Made by a program: the position numbers and the translations under genes. A DNA stretch of 64,000 nucleotides from Paramacrobiotus metropolitanus (lineage: Eukaryota > Tardigrada > Eutardigrada > Parachela > Macrobiotidae). Under the pieces are notes generated by a model. That model was not told the origin of the DNA. It saw only the letters and a list, made by a program, of their open reading frames with translations, and made no database searches. Shown here piece after piece: positions 57,401 to 64,000 of this stretch (the first letter of the stretch is position 1; every line of letters starts with the position of its first letter). The DNA is taken from NCBI RefSeq assembly GCF_019649055.1, contig NW_026570221.1:1984001-2048000 (forward strand), read 5' to 3'.

Positions 57401-60340
57401 TTGAGAAACTACAACAGAATAATCTGGAGCATTATTGATCTGCTCCAATACCTTATTCATCTCAGTCAGGTCCAGATGCTGAGTTACCGCGGTATCCTTC
57501 GCAGTACCACCCACGCCACTGGCTGACAGTACATTGCCCTCACTGACTGCAGCTTGCACACCACCGCTTTGCTTCGCATCCGACCCTGGACGAGCTGCTT
57601 TGCTGCTGTCTGCTGCAGTATCTGGCTTCTTACGGGCAAGATACTGCATCCACTTTTCATGCAGTTCAGTGCCGTACTGCTGATCGTAATCATGCAAGGT
57701 CAAATGGATCGTTCTACGGGCGGGAATCTTCCTCCCTGCCTGGATCCACTGATCGTAGCCTCCTGGTTTTTTACCACCATTTAGGTCATATTCAACCCAC
57801 TCCTGGCTTAACTCACCAGTACGAGGAAGAACAATTTCCCACTTCTTACAAAATTCACCAACCTGTTCATCTTCAGGAAGAAACCATTGCACTGTAGGCG
57901 GGCTTAAGTAATCCGCCTTTTCCAGCATGGCTTCAAACTCGTCAACTTTAATCATCCCTTTTCGTCTGGATGCTTTGCTTTGACCAGTTGATGGCTCTTC
58001 TCTGCCATTCTCCTGTCCAGCAGTTAATGCTGATGGTTCAGACAGTACACCATCCATTTCACCTGCTTGACAAAGCACAGACAAGACACGAGATCCAGGT
58101 CAATGTACCCGGATGTAAGTAAGTCTGTCCAATTAACAGGGCTTACGCCACGACTTCTCAGTACACACCGTACCTATTCACAGTACAAGAACAGATTATG
58201 GACTCCCGTCCTGCACCTGGCTCGCACTTAGGAACCGTGCCTCGCGTGACCTTCTGAAGTCACTGCGGCAACAAACTTCGGTCTAGCACGTGGCTCTCAT
58301 TTAGGAACCGTGCCTCACGGGACTCTCTGAGGATCCACGTGGCCAACCAACACAACCAGAACCAACCAAAGAAACCACTCACTCACCAGACAATCCAGAT
58401 TCCCTAGGGTTGTTAAAATCCGGTGGGCGCCATGACATGCTATACGGAAGTCGCACCGACTACCGTACTCGATGACCAACCATACACAGTCGGTATAGTG
58501 GGAATACGCTCTGGACTCCGATGAGTGGTCGTACACAACAAACTCTACTTCCGCTAGGTACAGCGGATGTGCCTAACGAAAGTTACCGAAACCGAAACAC
58601 TCAGGAACTTCCCAAATGTTTAATAACAGATCAGAACGCACTTCTACCAGAAGGTCACACCAACATTCTAGTAAAAGCTAACTTCACAGTCTTCTTCATC
58701 AAGACTCAACACACTGCACTTGCAAACCGAATCGCTAATGTAATTAGTGATCAAATGCGTTAGATAAGAACAGCAATCGTATGTAACCAAACAGAGAACA
58801 CGTACGTCACAGCACGTACGTACGTAATACACGCTTTCTACGCATAGCGTGTTAGTATATACATAACAAGAAAGCGGGTTTGACTAGCAAATCATGGCTT
58901 GTTATTTGCCGTACTAAAGGGTAAAAACAGAGTTACCTCAGGTACGTATGCCCTTTTGTCAGCTAGCTTCCGGCTACTTACCTATATGCACCTTTCTGCG
59001 CTCTCTAGAAATATCATTTTAGGGGCACTTTTTTGCATTTGTGTTTCAGATGGCTAGGCGCTCCTCGTCAGATATTCCGCCTCAGTTCCATATTCAAAAC
59101 AGAACTAGGCGCATGGGTAGAACTGAATCAAGACGGCATCCAAGCTGCGAATTGTCTGCTACAAGGAGGGCAGTTGACCTTTATGTATTTATCTGACTGG
59201 TAGGCTGTAGTTATCCGTAATAAATTGTGTATCCGCCGATTATAATTCTGCTTCTTACGAGTACAGCGCGTCGCTTCGCCTACATCAGCTATAACTCTGC
59301 CACATTGCAGCTAATTTATCATCTAAAATGTTTGTTACGCAATCTAAAATATTACATTAATAGATGCGTGTAACAGAAGCGTTACTGTTATTCATTTTTT
59401 GCAGGATACTTGTGGTGTTTGCAATGGAACGACTGTTAATTCTTGTCAGCCCTTTCCGATTCGGATTCCTCCAACGGCCTACTGCAGCACGAACAATTGT
59501 TGCCATTCTCACTGTCGTGTCCCTGTTGTATTCTCTGTTTCTTTACGTCCAAGGTTTCGTGGCGTTTACAGTGTCGGATTGGCCCAAATGGATACTAACC
59601 TGGTCAAACATACAGCGCGTGGCAGACGTAAGATAGACGCGCGCTTTTACGCTTTTGGTGTAACGATTAATCAGTGTGGTACAATTTCACTCAACGCACA
59701 TAGTAATGGATTTAATAACTAAAGTGCAATAGGTATATTCATCGACTGTTGCTGCTGTTTGATCCAGATTGTTTCGGTTCCGGTGACGTTTTTCCTTATC
59801 CTTCTTCCAAGCGCTGCGCTGATTATATTCCTCGCACATCAGAGAAAATCCGAGATCAGCCATTTACGCGTGCATGGGAGCAGTACCTCAAATGGAAGCA
59901 GTAAAACGTCAACAGCATATTCCAGTCCTGCAAATACAAAGCGTAACACCCGTTCACAGACCGGGACAAATCTGATCTTACTTGGCAGCGCGACCTTTTA
60001 TACCCTAACCCGGTTTCCGTTTGTCGTCTTCCTGTTCCTAGATCCCGCCGATTACGTGGACCAGTCACCTTTTATGTTTTCTCTGCCACTCTTCAACCTG
60101 GCCATATATTCAGCCTACACTTTCACGTTTTTCGTTTACGTCGTAAGTGATGAACAGTTTCGACAGCATTTTGTCAAACTGATCGTGCAGCCAATATTAG
60201 CCCACTGCACTCGCTGCCGGCAGCGCCGTACTGGAGACTCCAATGGTCGTTCTTCTTCTGGAAATAAGCGCTATCACAAAGTGCCACCAATGTCACCTTT
60301 AACAAGCAAAGCGCTTTTGACTCCAGTTTCCTCTGTCTGA
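48428..60340 (+). CDS. rhodopsin-like GPCR B, first intron holds a tandem LTR element
   Basis: Four exons: 48428-48765, 59050-59199, 59405-59627, 59768-60340, 427 aa. Exon 2-4 lengths (150, 223, 573) and all phases equal those of GPCR A. The N-terminus has NVT and NFT glycosylation sites. TM1 ends CTVGSTFNLCILT, TM2 is TTSIADLMAL, TM3 ends AMERLLILVSPF (MER in place of DRY). TM6 contains FYTLTRFPFVVFLFLDP, and TM7 reads YTFTFFVYVVSDEQF, without NPxxY. The second extracellular loop has no Cys. Intron 1 is about 10.3 kb because of an antisense retroelement at 48966-58854; the other introns are about 140-205 bp. The coding frame is intact, so the gene may still be expressed if the long intron is spliced. 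Confidence 0.85.
48966..49404 (-). repeat. LTR 1 (3' LTR of copy A)
   Basis: 439 bp. The + strand begins TGACATGCTATACGG and ends GCATAGCGTGTTA, an imperfect terminal inverted repeat. In coding sense it runs TAACAC...TGTCA, so the first dinucleotide is TA rather than the usual TG. Confidence 0.88.
49405..49412 (-). other. polypurine tract, copy A
   Basis: Sense AGTGGGGG directly abuts the 3' LTR, the position expected for plus-strand priming. Confidence 0.6.
50403..51322 (-). pseudogene. copy A third reading frame: zinc knuckle plus integrase zinc-binding segment, frameshifted
   Basis: From ATG 51322 the frame holds a CX2CX3HX4C knuckle (CFKCHGAHVGKKC; the usual spacing is CX2CX4HX4C). It breaks at a homopolymer near 50955, where copy A has five T on the + strand and copy B six. 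It resumes at 50936 and runs to 50403. The second part carries an integrase H2C2-like zinc-binding segment (HAGGLHDCWSVRKHILRTYY, then CAHCRAHC). Nothing resembling protease, reverse transcriptase or the catalytic core lies between, so a large pol deletion joined gag to the integrase N-terminus. Confidence 0.7.
51276..52550 (-). CDS. copy A gag, capsid part with coiled coil
   Basis: 424-codon open frame with no ATG at its start (GTG). It overlaps the upstream gag frame and is presumably reached by a -1 shift or was separated by an old lesion. The N-terminal third is a long coiled coil (KLQLEKQKFQLEKQQAQKSF). The C-terminal third matches the retrotransposon gag capsid domain (LTGTALTWYLDKY, then KKMIREHFSDEKDL and YYLKQGLK). 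It is intact in copy A and broken in copy B. Confidence 0.75.
   Translation of the reverse strand: MVDQLRNELDAEKAQFHALISKHDELTGKYNDLIERYDDAVDRHNDLADQVKLLGIMRTRDAKLMQDAFEHVNKESEKLQLEKQKFQLEKQQAQKSFQEGTAALNKKYEKFLAEQKAFKDSVNKLKVDRDNRRHSVTDDVIYVPHVEASRRSEVVQDAVDPIRKLYSAIQKPVYVVKDNHKLEEFLDLRERAHNMQECLGESRSPSPTISEVSTIALAKMEAKVAELDRRLKQQETKGGSTVSAPFDMEKFTSAMKGAFRMDTMYPEKFDGKTDTNKVEQFIQGVDNCKNHNSWSDSDVISKCLSRCLTGTALTWYLDKYDSSKKLKWSDWKKMIREHFSDEKDLMAVRDKVADRHFNNDDTPNSYVDWFTTSFKKLDLNESERVYYLKQGLKKNRFSWFKYMEEKRVTDVEEFLSIVRAETAV
52472..53326 (-). CDS. copy A gag, N-terminal frame
   Basis: 284 aa from ATG 53326 (MDGVLSEPSALTAGQ). It includes a mixed-charge region with PTVQWFLPEDEQVGEFCKKW and TIHLTLHDYDQQYGTELHEK. 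I do not recognise a named domain; position and partner frames make it the N-terminal part of gag. It ends about 80 nt inside the next frame. Confidence 0.65.
   Translation of the reverse strand: MDGVLSEPSALTAGQENGREEPSTGQSKASRRKGMIKVDEFEAMLEKADYLSPPTVQWFLPEDEQVGEFCKKWEIVLPRTGELSQEWVEYDLNGGKKPGGYDQWIQAGRKIPARRTIHLTLHDYDQQYGTELHEKWMQYLARKKPDMSAAGSSKAARPGSEAKQSGGVQAAVSEGDVLSASGVGGTAKDTAVTQHLDLTEMNKVLEQINNAPDYSVVVSQDDNDVDLELAAVGNQRVKTLMFNTVRKLAKKEMSHQPLPWLISYVMNWMQKRPNFMHSFRSMMN
53689..53701 (-). other. primer-binding site, copy A
   Basis: Sense TGGCGCCCACCGG immediately follows the middle LTR. It starts with TGG, complementary to a tRNA 3' CCA end. Confidence 0.65.
53702..54141 (-). repeat. 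LTR 2 (shared middle LTR)
   Basis: 440 bp. It differs from LTR 1 by a few changes (for example an extra A near 53961 and AATACACGC instead of AATACCCGC). It acts as the 5' LTR of copy A and 3' LTR of copy B. Confidence 0.88.
54142..54149 (-). other. polypurine tract, copy B
   Basis: Same AGTGGGGG as copy A, abutting the middle LTR. Confidence 0.6.
55138..56058 (-). CDS. copy B third reading frame: zinc knuckle fused to integrase zinc-binding segment
   Basis: A continuous 306-aa frame from ATG 56058, uninterrupted here because the homopolymer near 55690 has six T. It contains the CX2CX3HX4C knuckle (CFKCHGAHVGKKC), a basic/Gly/Ser-rich linker, and the integrase zinc-binding H2C2-like segment ending CAHCRAHC. 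No catalytic pol domain is present. Confidence 0.72.
   Translation of the reverse strand: MWKSFCQLSELKLQFKLRNSNPGSVYSDVKQFSGKKPSDANSSTDKTVVNESKKSDGTASDNGKQVTINYAKWYFPDGQPICFKCHGAHVGKKCTSTEPRKPVTVEPPDHVIKAYMMRKSTGKNPESNNLGLCLMRKPEVNSFDVQVKCAQEVAARNETCSRGGAAQSQFGSAGRSKGHSLRSGSAQAHEGWRQKQSGSAYVKRLKFLIKNSEAEMKRDEKVNVKLFHIYRGTVYRSKGGRYGRHRVVVPEVSRQDLLQDCHDNCHAGGLHDCWSVRKHILRTYYWPGINSDLWKMSECAHCRAHC
56012..57284 (-). pseudogene. copy B gag capsid frame, three single-base lesions
   Basis: Homologous to 51276-52550 but broken by 1-bp losses near 56950 (A-run), near 56290 (TTCTTCC to TTCTCC) and near 56106 (T-run). The coiled-coil and capsid segments are recognisable in the separate pieces (57284-56919, 56952-56284, 56305-56012). 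Confidence 0.75.
57206..58057 (-). CDS. copy B gag, N-terminal frame
   Basis: 283 aa from ATG 58057, closely matching the copy A frame with a few substitutions and one fewer residue around SSKAARPGSDAKQ. It ends inside the capsid frame in the same arrangement as copy A. Confidence 0.65.
   Translation of the reverse strand: MDGVLSEPSALTAGQENGREEPSTGQSKASRRKGMIKVDEFEAMLEKADYLSPPTVQWFLPEDEQVGEFCKKWEIVLPRTGELSQEWVEYDLNGGKKPGGYDQWIQAGRKIPARRTIHLTLHDYDQQYGTELHEKWMQYLARKKPDTAADSSKAARPGSDAKQSGGVQAAVSEGNVLSASGVGGTAKDTAVTQHLDLTEMNKVLEQINNAPDYSVVVSQDDNDVDLELAAVGNQRVKTLMFNTVRKLAKKEMSHQPLPWLISYVMNWMQKRPNFMHSFRSMMN
58420..58432 (-). other. primer-binding site, copy B
   Basis: Sense TGGCGCCCACCGG immediately after the outer 5' LTR, identical to copy A. 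Confidence 0.65.
58433..58854 (-). repeat. LTR 3 (5' LTR of copy B)
   Basis: 422 bp. It lacks 18 bp present in LTR 1 and 2 (after CGCACTTCTAC) and is otherwise nearly identical to LTR 2. The outer edge is followed by the GTAT target duplication. Confidence 0.88.
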
Positions 60341-61617
60341 GAGTTCACAAACAGAGTTTCTGATTGCATCTTTTTAACAAAGAAAGGTCAAACCGTTGGT
60401 ATGTAAATTGTCCACTGTTGATTGGTGGAAAGTAGTCTGTATGTCATAAAATCGATCATTGATTACCTTTCGGTTGCATTGGTTCTCGATATAGTATTTG
60501 TATATAACATACGGTATCTGCAGTGATTCTGCACTTAAAAATTTCCATAGTAATATCGCGTGTTTTACGATATGGTGTGGTTCTCAAAATGTGTGGCTCT
60601 CTGTGCAGCACACATAGATACGTTGCGTATCTCTTTTTAAAATAAAGATTAAGTGCTGTAATACCTATTACTCGTATTGTAATCTTAACGTAAAATCAAA
60701 CTACTCAACCACCGCTGCGAAATTTTACACTGTGAAACGCCTATGTTTAAGAAAACGCTGGTGAGATCTTTATCATCTAAAGAAATGAGATGTTCAACAA
60801 AGGTCACTGTGAAAACCTACCGGTAATACTGTGTGTTCACGAATCGCCAAACGAATACAGCTAGCGCACATTACACATAACCACAAATTAGCTAGCATTT
60901 TCCCGCGCAACAGGACTCCTTTTCAATTTAAGTCATCCTCAAGGCGGCCTAAAGGCGACTTCACCGCTTCCCCAAAAAACAAGACGCTTTCCGGCAACCA
61001 GTCAACCAATCCTATGAGGTGGATGTGACAAAAGGATAAATCGACATCACAGCAGCAGCCGGTGTCTTCCTCAAGTTATGACAGCGATATAAACGCAAAC
61101 GTTAACGTTACGTCTTCGTTGAAACTATTTCTGTAAAGTGAAGACTCTGGGAATGATTGACAGGCAAAACATGTTTTCTGCTAGCTATCTTAGGTGCATT
61201 TGTGGCGCTGCTTCGAGCACGAAGTTATGACAAAACCAAACGCCAGGGGACACTTACAGCAATCGATGGTTGATTAATTTTACATAGCTGGTACTTATAT
61301 ATATGGAACTAGTTCTATGGAAAAATTTGTTCACAACTTCATGTTTTCCCTAATAGTTAATTGGTTTGCATATTATATTGGAGCGCTGTAGTTATAATGC
61401 ATGCATTAACCACGAAGTATACCATTTTCTTGACGTTTATTTAAATACCTATTTAAACCAATGAATGGCTTCATAAAACGCTAGCATATGTGATACGATC
61501 TAAGCGCTGGATTGTGCTTAATTTAATAATGATTTAGAGCTATTAAATCTACAATTTATTTGCCCATTAAGCCATTCAGCCAAAAAATTAATTCGCCGCG
61601 GTTTATTACACTCAATC
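60341..61617. other. spacer between GPCR B and GPCR C
   Basis: Contains a polyadenylation signal AATAAA at 60641-60646, 300 nt after the GPCR B stop, and the GPCR C promoter region. I see no other gene or repeat. Confidence 0.5.
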
Positions 61618-63724
61618 ATGTCGCATAAGTCGCCATTGGATGCCAGCATGATAAATCAATCATTCGGACATCTCAATACGTCTAGCGATCACGATGATTT
61701 ATCTGACTGGAACACATGGAACGCCGACGATGAGCGGGAAGATCCAGTGTTTGTGCGGGATCAGTTTGACTTAGAGGAAATTGTCCGCGCTTACATATTT
61801 TACAACGTTGTCTATTTATTTCTGTTGGTGGTGTGCACCGTGGGTAATGCTTTAAATCTGATGGTAATATTACGCACACGGTATAAATGGCAGTCTTCCG
61901 CGCGGTGCTACATGTTGGTGACAAGCGTTGCCGATCTTGCCGCTCTGTAAGTACCACCCAGTTTCTTGTGCAACACGTTTATCAGTACGAAAAGACCTTT
62001 ACGGGATGTAGTGGTTCATGATACAACTCTCGAACAATCACCAACGGCAGTTTGAACAATAATATCAAGAATTTCCTGTGATTGATATTCAGAAAGTGAG
62101 CGGCAACTACAGCCTGCGGCATTAGAAACAGCTTCTGATTCTGCAGTTTGTATTATACCTTTGCTAACCAACTGCTCCTAACTTCAAATCTTCCCTTGAA
62201 GTACGATTACGTATTTACAGCTGACAGTAATAACAGTACTTCGATGCTTGACAGTACCTGATCGAGTTTAATATACGTGGATGTCCAGTGCAGAAATTTC
62301 CAGTTAAACGTTTCTTTAAGGTCATGATTTTTAACGCCTTCGAACACCGCAGGCGGCCAAAACAAGAAAATGACTGGAGAGTTAGGATGCAAACTAACGA
62401 TAAGCAAAGATTTTTTTAGAGGCATCTGTTCTTCAGTTCAGACAGTACTCTGCAATTTGTAATAATTAACATCAGCCAAACTCGAACACCGATGCTTAAG
62501 CTTGGATGCTTGTTACAGATGGCTTGGTTTCCCGTCGCGATTGTTTGACCTGAGCGACATCTTCCAGTGGCCACTGTATACATGGCAAATGAAGAACCAA
62601 GCTGGTATTAAGCTCTCGTATGGAATAACTGCATGGAGTCAGTTTTCCCTTATGCGATTAGCTGACTGGTAAGGTCGCTGATTTTAAACAATACCGTTTG
62701 CGAACAATAATTAAAACATGCGCGAATTATGCATGCTTGAAATTCATCAGGATACTCGTGGCATTTTCCTGGGAACGATTGCTGATCATTTTAAGTCCGT
62801 TTCGGCTTGATTTTCTGCAAAGGAATTCCACCGCGCAAATTATCAGTTGCATCTTGTTGGTGTTGGCTTTGCTCGATTCGATGTTGACCTTTGTGGATGG
62901 ATATTTCAAATTTAACTTCTTGCAAACACGCGTGGAAATTCCGGCGTGGGTCGCGCGTTGGAGATTTCAGAACGACATTGCAGAGGTATGAGCAGTTTTA
63001 CGTAGGTTTTATAATTATATGGTTTTTATCTTGGATTAATTTTATTTGATGCAACACATTGCTTTAATTATACGCGGATATTAACTAGTACGACGACATT
63101 AGCGGGTTGCATGTATACAAATTTATTGAGTGATTCCCTGTTTGCTAGGTCGTTGTCACCCTGTTGACCTTTCTTCTCATTTTGATCCCAAGTGCTTTTT
63201 TGATTGGCTTCCTCGCTCGATACCGCCGATCAACGATCAGCCAGAAAGGAATCTTAAACCGAGCACGTAGTAAATCGGCACAAACTGACATCGGCAATCA
63301 AACTAGTTCCCCCACATCACGCAACGCAAAATCATTTTACAGTAGCAACATTCTCCTACTTAGCAGCGCTGGTTTGTATCTTCTCACCAGAATCCCCATC
63401 ATAATATTATCGGGCATTCTTACCGCGCAGAAGAACGGATATATCCGTTTGGACCAATCATCGCTGAAGTTCGCTACGCCGTTCGTGAATGCGGCAATGT
63501 ACATGGGTTATTCGTTTACTTTCTTTGTTTATCTGATTTCTGAACGGCACTTTCGTGAGTGCTTTGTGAAGGTGATCACTGCGCCTATATTTCCACGATG
63601 GCGGACTGGGAAGAATTCAACTATTCGATCGGGCTTCGCTTATACTTATACTAGTGGGCAATCCACTGCTTCTACGGGGATAAGCTATACGCAGGCGACC
63701 AAACCCCTGATGGCTTCCGGTTGA
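61618..63724 (+). CDS. rhodopsin-like GPCR C
   Basis: Four exons: 61618-61946, 62519-62668, 62751-62985, 63149-63724, 429 aa. Exon 2 length and all phases match the other two receptors, so it is a more diverged member of the same tandem family. The N-terminus is acidic and has an NTS site. TM1 ends TVGNALNLMVILRTRY, TM2 is MLVTSVADLAAL, TM3 ends SWERLLIILSPF. TM6 reads LLLSSAGLYLLTRIPIIIL and TM7 YSFTFFVYLISERHFRECF. There is no Cys in extracellular loop 2 and no NPxxY Pro. Unlike A and B, exon 2 lacks the Cys at the top of TM3, having YGITAWSQFSLMRLADW in that place. The ligand is unknown. Confidence 0.85.
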
Positions 63725-64000
63725 TTTTAATACCGGGTTAACAATTAAAATAATACCACCTAAATTCACTAGTGTCTCGATCATCCTGGATATTTCGAGG
63801 TTTTTCAAAAATCTGTCACTTTTAATACAATATCTCTAGGCGTTATACAGTTTACTTGTACTTGTCTACAGTTGCTTGCAGTCGATCTTCGCCTTTTTTA
63901 AACTACAGCAATCAAATTTATATTTTGTCTAAAACTGCAAGTGGATTCCATATTAATTTGGTTGAGATTTCGATGCAAAGCGCCGGAAATTTAGTTTTAC
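63725..64000. other. 3' flank of GPCR C
   Basis: AT-rich sequence to the window end. No gene seen. Confidence 0.4.

Larger units (their letters stand above)
48966..58854 (-). mobile_element. tandem LTR retroelement (LTR-int-LTR-int-LTR), Ty3/gypsy-like, non-autonomous
   Basis: Three LTRs (48966-49404, 53702-54141, 58433-58854) alternate with two internal regions of 4297 and 4291 bp that are nearly identical. One 4-bp duplication GTAT flanks the whole array (48962-48965 and 58855-58858), so it behaves as one insertion. Coding sense is the minus strand. Each internal region has a PBS next to its 5' LTR and a purine tract next to its 3' LTR. Coding capacity is gag, a zinc knuckle and an integrase zinc-binding segment; I find no protease, reverse transcriptase, RNase H or integrase core. 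Confidence 0.9.

Overview
This 64 kb window looks like animal nuclear DNA, most likely from a tardigrade or a close ecdysozoan relative. The genes are intron-rich with GT-AG introns. They include receptor-type guanylate cyclases, rhodopsin-like GPCRs, a chitin-binding secreted protein, and the conserved nuclear proteins TFIIH p34, nucleolar GTPase 2 and pinin. The tardigrade assignment is an inference from family content, not a proof.

Layout. 1-12.3 kb: two tandem paralogous natriuretic-peptide-receptor-like guanylate cyclases on +, with the same intron positions and phases. Both have Ser where the second metal-binding Asp of the cyclase domain should be. The first copy has no visible first exon and lies downstream of a ~370 bp imperfect palindrome. 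13.3-16.8 kb: an unrecognised 13-exon gene (+). 17.3-26.7 kb: a housekeeping block with thioredoxin (-, WCGNC active site), GTF2H3 (-), GNL2/NOG2 (+, head-to-head with GTF2H3) and single-exon pinin (-, tail-to-tail with GNL2). 28.5-32.7 kb: a four-exon gene (-) joining a Tudor-like N-terminus to an F-box. 33.9-36.1 kb: a 2-oxoglutarate/Fe(II) oxygenase (-). 37.8-39.7 kb: a secreted CBM14 chitin-binding protein (+).

40.5-63.7 kb is a cluster of three paralogous four-exon GPCRs (+). Between the first and second lie a TIR transposon with a nested foldback, two palindromic GGAATTCC-rich repeats and an orphan exon. The first intron of the second GPCR is about 10.3 kb because it holds an LTR retroelement in tandem form (LTR-internal-LTR-internal-LTR) flanked by one 4-bp target duplication. 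The element lies antisense to the GPCR. It keeps gag, a zinc knuckle and an integrase zinc-binding segment, but I see no protease, reverse transcriptase, RNase H or integrase core, so it looks non-autonomous.

Exon coordinates were derived by hand from ORF continuity, splice sites, phase agreement and paralogue comparison. They have not been checked against transcripts.
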